From Lyophyllum atratum (Eukaryota; Basidiomycota; Agaricomycetes; Agaricales; Lyophyllaceae): DNA of 64,000 bases. A program made the position numbers and the translations under genes. Each line of letters begins with the position of its first letter. The first letter of the stretch is position 1. Below the pieces are notes generated by a model. The model searched no databases, had not been told where the DNA came from, and saw only the letters and a program-made list of their open reading frames with translations. Below, one piece after another: positions 1 through 11,701 of this stretch. The stretch is taken from positions 1,054,001 to 1,118,000 of the forward strand of contig JACGCN010000007.1 of NCBI GenBank assembly GCA_014905825.1. The letters are read 5' to 3'.

Positions 1-706
1 CAGGTCTCCCCAGGCCCTGCAATACCTGTTGTCTCGCCCAAGTGGCATGAATATTACATCACCTGGCAATGCGACAGTGGTGCCTCAAAGTCCTATATCC
101 CAAGAGTATACTGACGAGGACCACCGACCACAGCTGGAGACTAGCCCACAGAGCCAGCGAAGCACCAGAAGCGAACGCGCAGCCAACACATGGAACACCA
201 CTCCGCGGGGACAGCGTAGTCGCTCCCAATTATCAGCCAGAGGGTCCATAGGCAAGCGATCCGGCACCCCTGCCGCAGAGTACCTGCGATGGAACGGTCC
301 AGAGAGTCCCTACAGTCCCACCAGGTCCTTCGTAGATGTCTCACATCACGACGAGGAAGATCTGGACTTCGAGCTGCATGGTGATCAGATGTCGGATGAT
401 GCGTATGAGGGCATGGAGAACGTCCGCGCTTGTTGCGATGGTAAACACACCGTCGGGCATGCTGGCAAGCACCATCAGCATCACCACCACCATCAACACA
501 ACGGTGACCGTCTGGATCCTGGCCTTCGGGATCTTGGCCCCGCACGCCCCGTCTCGCCAGCCTGGTCCTTCCGTTCTCGAACGGGCAGTGCGCATTCCAC
601 CAACGAAGGTGGTGGGACAGGAATTTTCTCATGGGGCCGTGGGGATGACGGAAAGCTTCGATTTGGCTCAAGGCGATCTCAGAAAACTGTGGCCACGAAC
701 GATTAG
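1..706 (+). CDS. C-terminal part of an unidentified protein (5' end outside window)
   Basis: The reading frame is open from the first bases of the window to a TAG stop at 704-706, so this is the last exon of a longer gene. The product is low-complexity and rich in Ser, Arg and Pro. It has an acidic patch (HHDEEDLDFELHGD) followed by a His-rich run (KHHQHHHHHQH) of the type seen in cytoplasmic loops or tails of metal transporters. No catalytic motif is visible. I do not recognise the family; a disordered tail of a membrane or signalling protein is possible but not shown. Confidence 0.6.
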   Translation, partial: RSPQALQYLLSRPSGMNITSPGNATVVPQSPISQEYTDEDHRPQLETSPQSQRSTRSERAANTWNTTPRGQRSRSQLSARGSIGKRSGTPAAEYLRWNGPESPYSPTRSFVDVSHHDEEDLDFELHGDQMSDDAYEGMENVRACCDGKHTVGHAGKHHQHHHHHQHNGDRLDPGLRDLGPARPVSPAWSFRSRTGSAHSTNEGGGTGIFSWGRGDDGKLRFGSRRSQKTVATND

Positions 707-1047
707 TAGTGCTCCTGTTTCCGTTCTTTTATTTCTTTTTTCACTTTTGATTGATTGGGTTCATTCTGACTGCATATCTGCTCCGTCTTACACTCCTTCC
801 CATAGTAATGACCTACATTTACGTTCATTCCGTTTATTTCTGCGTCACTTCATGTATATCCACGTATTCCGTGCATCAGTACACTGAATTATATCACTCC
901 TTCTAGATCGGTTGTCCACTTGATAATAATGTTGTTGAATAAAAACTCGTGCTACCAGGGCGACCCTCGTAAGCTCGAAGCTCCAGAAAGGGATCCCCCG
1001 TTCGAAAGCTATAGAATTGTTAGGAAATACAGCAATTTTGAGATAAC
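707..1047. other. Convergent intergenic region
   Basis: About 340 bp between the stop of the left partial gene and the stop of the SEC24 gene on the other strand. It is T-rich after 706, as expected for two facing 3' UTRs. No gene seen. Confidence 0.5.
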
Positions 1048-4000
1048 TTAGTTGCTTACCACGTTGGTTATCTGTTTGTGCAGTACAGTCAGATCTGGGG
1101 AGCAAGTCAGATCTGCTCGAAGGATAAGGCTAGAGGGCTTACAGTCCAAGTAAGACATGCTTCCATTATTTTTATCTTCCACCAGCATATCGCTGAACTC
1201 GATCTCCGAAGCATCGAGATTCTGCCGCGCAATGTACATTTTTGTGTCACGGCCCCGCCGTGCATTCCGGTAAGTGAGGATATTGCGAACTTGTGTCGAC
1301 AACCGAGTCTCGAGCATAGGCAATCGAGACTTTGAAGTAGTTCATGCAGTGAATAAGGTTCGGAAGCCAGGTTGTAGTCGCGAAGCTTACCAGACGTGAA
1401 TCCAAAGACATTATATCCTCCACTCCAAATAGATCTATCAGTAACTGCGGCGAAACACTATGGCCGATCCACAGAATCGTTATTTCCTCGTTATCTGTAA
1501 CCGGATTGAGATCAAGTCGTTCAAGGTGGAAGCTGCAAAAGCTGCATATACGCACCAATCAAATAGATACCGTTCGCTTCCATAAATGTATGTGAATCCC
1601 GCATGACATGAGGGATCTTAGTCCGCCCAAATTCATCAGGCAGTGCGGCGTCATCTTCCAGGTCGTGCAGGGCCATTAGTTGGGGGTAGAGATAGTGGTG
1701 CAGGCTGCGGATGGGCATAGAGTTCATTCGGTGGGCATGATAGTTTCGTACATCGGAAGAAACAAGCACCCCTAGAGAAGGATCAGCCAGGCTGCCGGAA
1801 TGTCATGGAGTGGACATACCCTTGAGTGGCTTGCTTTTCAGTAGAGCGTCAGTGTAGGCTGGGAGAGCCCTGAAGGCTTCTGGGATGATCATCTAGCGAA
1901 GGGGTTGAGCCTTGAAGCACTAAAAAGACGGAGGAACTGACCTGAGTGACTCGTGAGGAAGCAGCACAGTTCTTTCGATATCCAAGAAGGATGGCCGCGC
2001 ATTTCTCAGTCGTGTCTTCCCTGAGTAAAGACAGCTTTTGCTTAGTTCGGAGCACCATCGCTATTTGAAGCAAAATCAATATATCGTAGGACCAAGGAAA
2101 ATCGGCAGGAAAACCGACCCTCCCGAGCCAGGTGACACAGCGTCGTGTCCAAATCAGCATACTGAAAGACATTCCCAGCCAATTCTGAGACCGGAAGTGC
2201 AAGGTTACATATCCTTGCTCTCCGTTCTCCGGAGATGGTTGTGTAAAGCAAGGAACACTGGAGGTATACGGAATCCCGCGAGTTCAGTGATTTTCCGGAG
2301 TGTTCTAGGACGATGGAGATAGCTTTGTCGGCGTCTAGGACGCCGAATTCTAGATTGGTAGGGGAGGTTTGGTGGAAGTTGCCGTAGTGCGTGCTTGATA
2401 TTTGAATGCCTGGATAGGATGATCAGACGAAACGTTCATGCCAACATAAAGAGACCAGACCATTTGAACATCGTATCCGCATGACGCAGTTGTATCCCTG
2501 CGCGCGCCGCATAAACCGCTGCAGTTGAGAGCTCAATACGTTCTCGTCCCGCGCTGGGTCAAACCGAGGGTGATAGAACATGTCGCCGCCTGTCGATGAT
2601 GCAACGACCCCTATATCATGCGCATCAGAAACAAGTCGTTGATGTACAAACGTATGAATTGCACCGATTGAACCAATGTCCATGAATTTACTGGGCGCAA
2701 GAACCATGTTGACACCTATCCCTTCCACGGCACATTCCTGACCAATATCTATCCACGTTGAGTCGCGTGGTTTGTACAACACCCTCTCCTTGTCGGTATC
2801 AAAAAGCTCAGACTCATTTGGTTGCCCACTGAGCTTGCCGATGCCAATCGTGGGCATGATACTTGAAAATGTCACTACCTGGCCGCCGCTGCCTGCCTAT
2901 GCAAAGCATGAAAACAAAACTTGAGCATATAGGATAGTAACCTACAAGGGCAGCCAAACAGGATCGCAGGACCGAACCTAGAGCTGCATTCTGTATTGGG
3001 GTGTCCTCAAAGCGCCCCGGGATCGCAGTTAGCAGCGATTCGATGGCGTCTCTGCTTAACATGTCAGGGACATGGGGCCAAGAAAAGAGTGGAGTGAGCG
3101 TACCGACGTTGAATCGGGTTCTCGAAGAGTCCGTTCCGTAATGGCAGAAACACCTCATCGATATCTGGAACGACCATCATCGGGACTTGATCTGACTGAA
3201 CGGGTATAAACCTCCCGGCCGCCACAGAGAAATGGGGTATAGCGCACTGAGAGATCATAGAAGTGTATCGCCTCGTCGTACGTGATGATAGCGAGGCTGC
3301 TTCCCGGAGGAAAACACGGTTCTGTAGGCACGCCATCCACATTCGTCCCCCCGAAGAGTATGGTGCTCACACACGCGCAGGCCGCCCGCAGGAACCCGGA
3401 CTGCACGGCTTCACTCGAGACATCGAATGCAAAGACGTACTTCATAGGCTCTGGCGCGCGAGGTCCCGGTATTCGTGGCTCAGTGGTGAAATACGATAAT
3501 GTGAAGCCCTCTGGTGGGTTGATAGCCCAATACTCCTTAGGAACCGCAAAGTCGACCGTGCCCTTGTTCAGTTCAGGCCGTTGTAAATGATCCAGTCGCA
3601 TTGAATTGGCGTCTAGGTTACAAAAGTACTCGGAGGAGACTAACAAGCAGGCTCTGTGAGGATGGCAAGATACGAGGCAATCAGCACGGGAGACAGACCT
3701 TCCGTTTCATGGCTGCACAAGTTGCACTTCCACCTGGTCCCCCCCGCGACCCATGTGCACCAGGGATTGATGTAGGCGCGACACCGTTCGCAGCGGGCAG
3801 GTCCGGCTTCACCTAGATGGACGAGTGGTACGGGCTCCTCCACGGGGTCCAGCTCTGAAAATGGCTGGAATACGGCAGCCATTGGTATTTGGCATTCGGA
3901 AGCCAGGCGTGATGTGCTAGGTACGTTCCAGGTGGTGACACGGACGAATTTTGGAGAGGAGTTACCTGTTTCGAAGAATAAGTAAAAACGTCCTGAGCCA

Positions 4001-4287
4001 AGAGGAACGCGTTAACGTGCCTTGGTCAATTGCTATGTAATCCGTCGTAGACATGGGTGGATACTTCCCAGGAAGCGTCCCAAAAGCCTGATCCTCCCAT
4101 TTGTACCGGTCTTCTTCAAGTGTGTCAATAGGAGATGGAACCTGACTGGCATCGATGCGTGGCCGCAGTCCTAGAGTCCATCGGCGTCAGTTCTGACCAC
4201 ATCGTTCAATTTTGAGTGGGGTATACCTTTGTAAGTGAATCCGGCGCTATGAGGGGGCTGCGGGATGTGGTTGGAGTGCACGAACAT
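1048..4287 (-). CDS. SEC24: SEC24-family COPII coat subunit (SEC24C/D or SFB3/LST1-like)
   Basis: Cargo-binding subunit of the COPII coat, which packages secretory proteins at ER exit sites. The start ATG at 4285-4287 opens a short Pro-rich N-terminus ([13 protein letters not shown]), joined across an intron to a segment reading [10 protein letters not shown]. The zinc-ribbon follows near 3730-3860 with CERC..CNLC spacing (RCRAYINPW core). The trunk domain (KYVFAFDVS) lies at 3155-3646 and helical/gelsolin-like parts run down to the C-terminus ([13 protein letters not shown]), with a TAA at 1048-1050. At least eight introns are implied. The zinc-ribbon wording and C-terminus fit the SEC24C/D branch better than canonical SEC24A/B. 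The next gene upstream lies in the same orientation. Confidence 0.88.
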
Positions 4288-4449
4288 CGGGTACGAGCAG
4301 AAGAGGTAGTGATAGATTCTGCGGCCACGTGCTACCCGATGTTGTCAAAGGCTTCAGATCCAAATTTAGACGTCACTTCTCCCATCTCAGGTCATGTCGC
4401 TCTCAAGTCTCCCTAGCTCAGGATCGCGTCGCTTCTACTATTTGTTGCC

Positions 4450-5043
4450 TTATACGAAGACCCAGTGAGGTGTAACGACTCTTATCCCATACTCCGCGAA
4501 TTCTTCATCGCCTTCTTCACCCTCCTCCAACACCTTCCCGTCTTTATCAGGCAAGTCGACTTCGGGTTCAATCTTCCCCAGCTCCTCAGCCCACCTCGGA
4601 ATCCTCTCTAGCACACGCGGCCTACTTTTCAACTCGTCCCAGTCCTCTACTACCGCCGGCGCATCCCTCGGGAGGCCCTTGGAAATCAGTCGATTGTAGG
4701 CAAGTGCCATAATCCGCGTCAACCCAGCCATAACCGCTTTCCGCAACTTCACTTCCTCCGGAAGTTCTTGGTCACCGTGCTCTGGGTCTGGATCAGGCAG
4801 GTCTGCCAGCGGCCAAGATGCTTGGCCCCAAAAGTATTCTAGTTCGTTGCGAAATTGGATCGTCCAATCAACGACGAAGAACTGGTATAGGCGATTGAAC
4901 GAAGCAGAAGGTGTATCCGGGAGGTAAGGGGAGAAGCGCCATGAGAGGACGCGTCGCAGGAGAGGCGCGCGGAGTTGCGAATGTCGCCACTCCATTGGAC
5001 GCGTCGTCGGGAACTTTCTGTATATCTTGGAACGATCGGCCAC
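4450..5043 (-). CDS. Unidentified 197-aa protein
   Basis: Single uninterrupted frame from MADRSKIYRK to HWVFV followed by a stop. The N-terminal third is basic and Arg-rich with aromatic residues (LYQFFVVDWTIQF). The C-terminal third is acidic (EEGEEGDEEF). No signal peptide, membrane span or catalytic motif is visible. It lies only about 160 bp upstream of the SEC24 start, in the same orientation. The frame is long for chance and codon use looks coding, but I do not recognise the family. It may be spliced to further 5' exons. Confidence 0.55.
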   Translation of the reverse strand: MADRSKIYRKFPTTRPMEWRHSQLRAPLLRRVLSWRFSPYLPDTPSASFNRLYQFFVVDWTIQFRNELEYFWGQASWPLADLPDPDPEHGDQELPEEVKLRKAVMAGLTRIMALAYNRLISKGLPRDAPAVVEDWDELKSRPRVLERIPRWAEELGKIEPEVDLPDKDGKVLEEGEEGDEEFAEYGIRVVTPHWVFV

Positions 5044-5477
5044 AAGGTCAGAGACAAAGGATGGCGGGGGCTCTTTCTAGTAGGATATGCCTTTGATTGA
5101 GCCTCAGGAGGTAAAAGGGTTGCAGCTCACGTTTTCCCTTGGAGGCGCCATTGCGCCGCGCAATTTGCGCGCCAAAGTCTCCTTTGCAGCTAATGTTGGA
5201 GGTTCGAGGCCTATTCTACTTGATAAAGTCGGCGAATCGCAATTTTACAGTCCGCTGTTGGCCGAACAAGCCGTTAGGAACCGTCGAGCTGTCTTATGCC
5301 AAACGGGAGCACCTTTTGGGGCGTAGATCAGATAGGATGACATCTTGTCTTTGCCGTTGAAACCGTATACAAACTATGCACGCTGGGCTGATTACTCCCA
5401 GCTTCCTCAGGCGTCGAAGAATAAACATCCAAGTCCCCGCTGGTCGTTCGCACGTGAGAAACGGGATGGTTTTCCCC
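5044..5477. other. Non-coding stretch between unknown gene and pseudogene
   Basis: Only short overlapping frames are present. A GC-rich patch near 5150-5175 holds short palindromic pieces around GCGCAATTTGCGC. No gene supported. Confidence 0.4.
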
Positions 5478-5745
5478 GGTCAAAATCTCGGAGATCCACG
5501 CTTGAGCGAAGGAGTTCAAAGTCACTGTCAAAGACGCAGATATTGCGAAGTTAGCGAACGAGTACAAGGCGAAGTACCCTGAGAAGAGTGGGATCGTCGA
5601 TTGATCTTTGGGTGCGGTCGACATGGCGTGCAGAATACATTTTTTTCAATGTGGATACCACTGTGCATGGCCAAACTGCTTGTGAAGTGAAGTCATACAT
5701 GAGCTCGCGAGAATCGATTGTGTTGGACGAGGTGAAAGGCGAGTC
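5478..5745 (+). pseudogene. Truncated copy of the 3' end of the 6943-8055 gene
   Basis: From about 5478 the sequence matches 7925-8200 closely. The block encoding the C-terminus (AEIHAW..EFKVTVKDADI) and more than 100 bp of 3' flank, including the TTTTCAATGTGGATACCA stretch, are shared. Within the shared block the TGG (Trp) codon of the functional gene is TGA here (GCTTGAGCGAAG versus GCTTGGGCGAAG). The upstream three quarters of the gene are missing. It is therefore a partial, dead duplication in direct orientation about 2.4 kb upstream of its parent. Confidence 0.85.
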
Positions 5746-6942
5746 AACTGAGGTACTCTCGTCCCGGCGCGCAAGACACCTGGCCATACACTCAGGTACA
5801 TTCTTCATGAACTTCACATCCTCATGGCTATGACCAGCCGAGATATCATATATGCCTTTGCAGACTCAGGCGATAACATGGATCCGGTTCGGTGGTAATA
5901 TATGTTACTTGGCTTCGCATTCGCCACCTAGCACGGAGGTCCAGAAAGACTCCATGTGTGCGTCTTTGCATATCGTAGCTAATGTACCTGTTTTACGCGT
6001 CCGGAGCCCAAAGGACGCCGTGATGACCTTTCTTAATCCGTCTCAGGCCCAGCGACGTGAGTTTCAAACCAACGACGCTCTGTACCCTATCTCCGGCATC
6101 GTCCAGGCCATTGGATCGGGAAAGTCACCTATCTACTTAGAGCCTCCGCTTCACCGTTAGGCAGCGGCTGATTTATCGGACCTCGTCGCCGGCGCGTGTG
6201 CCTGGCGATCCATTGGCATTCGTCGAAGCGCATTCCCCTTGTGGTCTTCGTGTCGCAAACCTAGTAGTGCGCTATCGTCATGAGGTGCAGATTAGCAACG
6301 AAAGGTTAGAAGCCTTGCCTTCAAGTTGAGTATATGATCGCAGGTCTTGGGCAATTCGTAACGACTGCCAGTTTCGAACACGCCGTTTGGCAACGGCGCG
6401 CCTTGCACCTATCCACTGTCCTTCGCAGGTCGTCAGCTACAGAGCGAGCTCATGAGAACCGAGTATTTACCCCTTAGGCCTCAGCGCTCAGCATTCACTG
6501 CGTATCGTGTGGTGGATCGGAGCATTCGGGATCCGGTATGGCAGATGGCATAGAATGAAGAGATGGTGCTTCCAATTGGCAATTTCCGATCTATTCGAAG
6601 TATCATCAATCCTGCGAACTTGAAACTGCTCAGATGATTAGATATGATCGTCATGCCAAACGGTATAAATATGAAGCTTCCCATACCTCAAAGTTGACTG
6701 GATTCCCCCTCACGTCTCACAAAGTCCGGCAGCTGGCCTGGTGAGTCTTTCACGTCGTGTTCACCCTCAGCATTTTATTCATTCACGCACGGCGTCTCAC
6801 GCCTTCAGCCATCCCTGTTTTGATAGCTGGTCTAGTGAGTCCACGCAGTCGAATCTCTTTGGCGTTTGTTAACTAAATTCATTTTCCAAAGCCATCGACG
6901 ACATTCCAACAAACCCCTTTCGCAACCATCCATACTTAGATC
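5746..6942. other. Intergenic region with a possible promoter
   Basis: An open frame at 5852-6160 (102 aa) has no recognisable motif. A TATAAAT box lies at 6664-6670, about 280 bp upstream of the next ATG, and the text between (repeated ..TGGTGAGTC / ..TAGTGAGTCC segments) could hold a leader intron. No other gene seen. Confidence 0.35.
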
Positions 6943-8055
6943 ATGTTCTTTGCTCAGTATAGCGCGATCGCGCTTGCTCTACTTTCCGGCATTTCAGTCC
7001 TTGGAGCCCCTATGTAAGTACAACATGTTCCCACCACACCGCTGTATTGACAAGTTGCGGATCCTCAAGCAATGCAAGAGGTCCTAAGCCCTCTGGGGGG
7101 ACCCACGCAAGCTTCACTGATCCTTCAGGTATGTCGGAACGTCATAAGGAATCGCTCAGCACCTCATACGATACTTTCAGACCTCGGGGCCCACCACACC
7201 CACCACCAGCGAGACTGGGAATCAGTTGACGTTACAAGAAGGGGAGCCGCCCAAAGCCGCCCTATCGCTCTGACGGACATGCTCGACAAACCCGGTAAAT
7301 ATTTCGTCTTGCAGGAAAAACATCATTGACCATGTGCCCCCCACAGGTACCGCAGAAATACAGATGAACGCGGATGTCATTAACAAGGCTCTCGCGGAGG
7401 TCGCCAAGATACTCACCAAGCAAAAGGAGCATGTCACGATCATCGCCGTCGGAGGTGCAATTAATACGGTCGTACTGCGTGAGTGGCCATTTAACGCCCT
7501 TGCTCCTTTATCGTGTTGTCAACTTACTGACGAGCCTTATTTGGTTAAGATACGCGCCCCTCGACGGGCGACGTCGACTTCTTTAGTGATAGCAAGCGGA
7601 CGAACCCGACTCTCATGAAAGCAATAGAGACCGTCGAGAAGAACAAGAAGTTCAAAGTTGGCAAAGGGTGGCTGAACAATCACACCGTGCTATTCATGGA
7701 CGATGCGATGGTCAAGGCTTTATTCGAAGAAGCCGTCCACCAAAACGTCCCTGTCTTCGTCGATTCGAAGCTCACGGGTCTTAAGGTCCTCGCGGCGCCT
7801 TGGCGGTATTCGGTTATGGCAAAGCTGGAGAAGGTCGGCAAGGGTCCAGGGGTGTCGAAGAGCTACGACATGAGTGACGCGGCTGCGTATCTGCACCAGG
7901 CGATAGAGAAGCGGCCTGGCAAAGCCCCCGTCAAAACTTCAGAGATCCACGCTTGGGCGAAGGAGTTTAAAGTCACGGTCAAGGACGCAGATATTGAGAA
8001 GTTGGCGAAGGAGTACAAGGCGAAGTATCCTGGGAAGGATGGGGTTATCCACTAG
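6943..8055 (+). CDS. Secreted protein with nucleotidyltransferase-like core (AbiEii/DUF6036-like)
   Basis: The start ATG at 6943 opens a hydrophobic signal peptide (MFFAQYSAIALALLSG..LGAP). At least three short introns follow. The central exons give a helix (KALAEVAKILTKQ), then IIAVGGAINTVVL joined across the intron ending at about 7549 to HTRPSTGDVDFF. This GG..R.T.DVDFF layout is the signature of minimal nucleotidyltransferase folds such as those grouped with AbiEii/DUF6036. The last exon (7550-8055) is continuous and ends ..KDGVIH with TAG at 8053-8055. A secretion signal on such a core is unusual. The family assignment is by motif only and the substrate is unknown. A truncated copy lies upstream at 5478-5745. 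Confidence 0.68.
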
Positions 8056-8837
8056 TTTTCGGATAGGGTCGACGGGGGCGTGCAAAGTACAATCTTTTCA
8101 ATGTGGATACCATTGTGCACGACCAAAACTGTTTATGGAGTGAAGTCGTACATGAGCTCACGAGAATTATTGTCGGACGACGTGAAGGCCACCTTGCCTT
8201 GAGAGCGGCATGATATCTTACTGGAGAAAGCTCCAATTCGGAAAGTACGTTTACGCAAAGCGAACTTCCGAAGATGCTAGAGAACGACCGCCATGCTTGA
8301 AACGAATGACTTCAAGATCCATTTTGGTGTTCGGCCGCGTATGCCTGGCGGTCATGGGATATTTATATCTCAACCGTTCAGCAAGCCAAGCAGATGGATA
8401 TTGTGGCTACGATATAGACCCGGAGTGCTATTTATACAGTTAGGTATGTACACTACTCATTCCATTCAAAGCAAAATGCAGGCACAATGTCCATGAACCT
8501 TCGAGCGAAAAAGGGGCGTAGTGGTCATATAATAAGAAAGCCGAGCTACAGTAACACACGCAAGAAACAACGATGGAACGAGAACAGCCGCGACGCGCGG
8601 ATCCCAATGATGACACTATAGTGGATTAGGTGGAGGTGGGTGGATGGGGTTGGACAAGGGTTCTGACTACCCGAGTGCAGTCAAAGTTGCATTCAACCGG
8701 ACCCCCAGACCCAGGCCAATTGCCGAATGACAGCGACGGGACGAACCCACACTGTCCATCCCAGCGGCTGAGACAAGTGCAATGACGAAAGTAATGAAGG
8801 CGATAGATCGAGGCGCGCCCAGACGCCGCAAGTCACA
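8056..8837. other. Intergenic region
   Basis: The first 150 bp are the 3' flank also found in the pseudogene at 5600-5745. The remainder shows only short frames and no motif. Confidence 0.4.
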
Positions 8838-11701
8838 CTACGCCCTTGATAGCTTACTTTTATCGAACTTGATCGGGTTGATCACAATCGTATCTCCAAC
8901 GCCTAGATTTGGAGGTAGAATCGCTGGAGGCACCGCTGCATTTGTCGTGGACACCAACAGCGTGACCGCCGACCGTGGTACCGGGACAGGGGGCTGGTCG
9001 GGCTGGGAGAACGCAGAGGGCGACCATGAGTTGCGGTTCATGCTCTTCTGCTTCCGAATGCCTAGCTTGCCCGCCGCGCGGATGGCGGCGCGGGCGTCAG
9101 CATGTGAAGGGTGCGTGAGGGGAGGGAGGCTACCGAGGACGCTGGCACTGTCAGCGCTCGATGGTGGGCGGGCGTTGGAACTGGAGTATTCAGAGGCGGG
9201 GGAGAAGGCGAAAGAGGAGACAGAGCCGGAAGGGGAGCAGAGGTTAGAATCGGAGCCAGAGGAGGATTCAGAGGAGCGGGAGGAAGCTGCTGTGGTCCAG
9301 ACAAGGGTGGCCTCTTCTGGCTGCGGAGTGCGATGCGTAGGAGGAAGAGTAAGCGGGAAGGCGGTCATAAAGTCATCGGGATGTCGTGGTGTCGCTGATG
9401 AGACATTCGTTTGTTTGTTCTGGGTAGCTTCTAGGGCCTTCAGCCGTTTTGTCCATATTCTCAAGTTGTTTGAACATGTGTCGGCAAAGGGTTTCATTTC
9501 TGGCGCAGTAGGGTGCTAAGTTGGGACAAGGATGCTGGATATCGAGAGTACTCACCTGGTACAGCCTGTATAGTGAGGTCTAGGAGTGGTTTCGCGAAAT
9601 AGGTGATGAAGAAGACCTGGGATTTTGCCTCGTTGACGGGAGTGTCACACGATTGAACAGTCGTCGGGAGATGCAGGAAGTTCTCAAACAGAGCCTGTGA
9701 CACCCATTCCTCCATCAAGGCTGAAGCCCAATGTTTTGATACGGCATACGGACGACTCTGCAAGGTATGAGATGTGAGAGAAGTCGCACGCCAGATCAAA
9801 GCCTGATACTTACTGGATTGCTGATGTCGGCGCACTTTAGTATTGCTTGACACATAATAATCTGACGATGGCAGAGCATACTTGCATCCCCATTGATGGC
9901 CACCTGGAACCGTTTCATGAACAACTCGTGCACACTCATGTCGGTCGCCATGACCGCCTCCCAAAGCAACCTCCGCACATGCACCCCATTATGAGGGTCA
10001 TCCAACACGACTCCCAAGCCATGATACCGCATTACACGCAACAGCAGTTGGCAGTGCATCTGCTCAAGCGCAGACTTGCCATCATACACCTCGGACAGCG
10101 GTGTCCCTGCATTTTTCTGGAAGAGAGATGCATAAGCTGGAAGCAACGGAATTAAGGTTGATGCTTACCATGAATACATTAGAAAACCCAGGATGGCCAG
10201 CGTCATGCCCGATAGCAGCAATGTAGACTACAAACAGGGCATGATGATTGAGAGTAGTCATGAGCGGCCCGCTATCAAACGCCCGCTCGGTTTTCCACAT
10301 GCGGCCGGGCTCTAGAAGAATCGATAGTGGCGGAACCATGCCAGCCGCCCGCAAATACGAATATGACGCCTGAAGCACATCAACGGCATGCTCAAAATTG
10401 TGGTACGAGTTCTCAAGTCTGTAAATCCGCCGGAGGTGGTGCACGAACGGTGATATTTGCTCTGAGGGGAAGAGAGGGACTTAAGAATTAGTGGACGGAG
10501 ATGGTTCTCCGAGAAGGACGCACCCAATGAGACGCCGATGGCTTCCTCCATCCCCTCGATGCGATAGAGCGCTTCGAACAAAATCAGAGTGCATGACAGA
10601 AGTTCTTCTTGCGGAAGCTTGTGCGGCTCGAAATGCCACTGTTCCAGTGATCGGATGAGCCGGGGTCGAGTATGTGGTGGGAGGTCAGTAGGAACGCTGT
10701 GTAGTGTTAGCATTCAATCTGAGGTCAGAGAGAGATGAACACACAAATCTGAACCATGCTCTTGAACTGCGTAGAGGGTCGAGGTGTACATGTCGCCGAG
10801 AAGCTCAGCAAATTGTGTCCTGGGATACATTTACTAGGTGGCCGGCCACAGAAGAAAAGGTACATACTTCAGCTCTCCCGAGTCACCCATCCAACCCTGT
10901 CCATGACCGCTGTTGCCCATCGCGAGATGCAGCCCACCGACATCAGCACTCCGTCGTCGCAAGTTCTGCCTCGGACATGCTCCCACGGGCTGGAGGTGCT
11001 GTTTCTTCATCCCGCCGCACATAATTCGTCTAGGGTACAGGCGCCGCACAGTCGTCGGACTTTGTGCGTGTTCTACAGGATATATACAAGAAATCGAGGG
11101 AGGGGGAGGAGGAAGAGATAATTGCTGAGATTGAGTACACGAGGTTCCTCGGTCGCGTGGAAAGTGCCGAGTGCTCTCGTGGTCGCCGCGTGGGTTTTGT
11201 ATGGTCAGGGCCAGGACCCCCGATAGTCCTACTCCGACCATTGCACCCGACGCCCCAAACCCGGTATCCAGCCAGCCCGGGCTCTGCTCTCAGATCAAGA
11301 TATCGCAAGCATCGTGCCCCGAGCATCCCAGGCTTATCTATGCCTCTATCCGGCGCTGCTTCCAAACCGATCTTGACGTTAACAACTGTCGATGGTTGAC
11401 GGTACCGACGGCGACGTCGACGCCGGCGGTCGTATTCTAGACTTCGTATTGATCTTCCGGTCCGCAAGCTTCTCAATTATATACTTCCACCATTTCTTCC
11501 CAAGGACACCGCGAGGTCTCCACGACAAGGAGCTGGGACACATCCACACGATTTGAAGGCCTCGGTATCCTCGGTTCGCTCTACTTACCCTTCCCCTCGA
11601 CTCTCATTGCCCATACCACATCCTTCCATTGAACTTTTTGCCACATGTTCGAAGAGCCCTGCACGGCGCAGATCCTTGAGCTGCCTTGTGACAAAGTTCA
11701 T
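8838..11701 (-). CDS. Class I 3',5'-cyclic-nucleotide phosphodiesterase
   Basis: Hydrolyses cAMP (and possibly cGMP), lowering signalling through protein kinase A. The catalytic domain lies at about 9590-10710. It carries the metal-binding motifs HNFEHAVDV and HDAGHPG and a later Asp in LKCADISNP, the hallmark of PDEase_I. Exons before it read TQFAELLGDMYTST and SADVGGLHLAMG. A long Ser/Pro-rich tail (8838-9497) follows an intron joining AVP to EMKPFADTC. The stop lies at 8838-8840. The 5' end is uncertain: a plausible first exon starts at ATG 11699-11701 (MNFVTRQLKDLRRAG), with another exon near 11420-11510 (KKWWKYIIEKL). Confidence is high for the catalytic half and low for the N-terminus. 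Confidence 0.85.

Noticed and set aside
8782..9519. A 245-codon plus-strand open frame
   Set aside because: It is the shadow of the Ser/Pro-rich C-terminal exon of the phosphodiesterase on the minus strand.
11064..11440. Plus-strand frames opposite the phosphodiesterase N-terminus
   Set aside because: Low-complexity reading of the minus-strand exons; no start context and no conserved motif.
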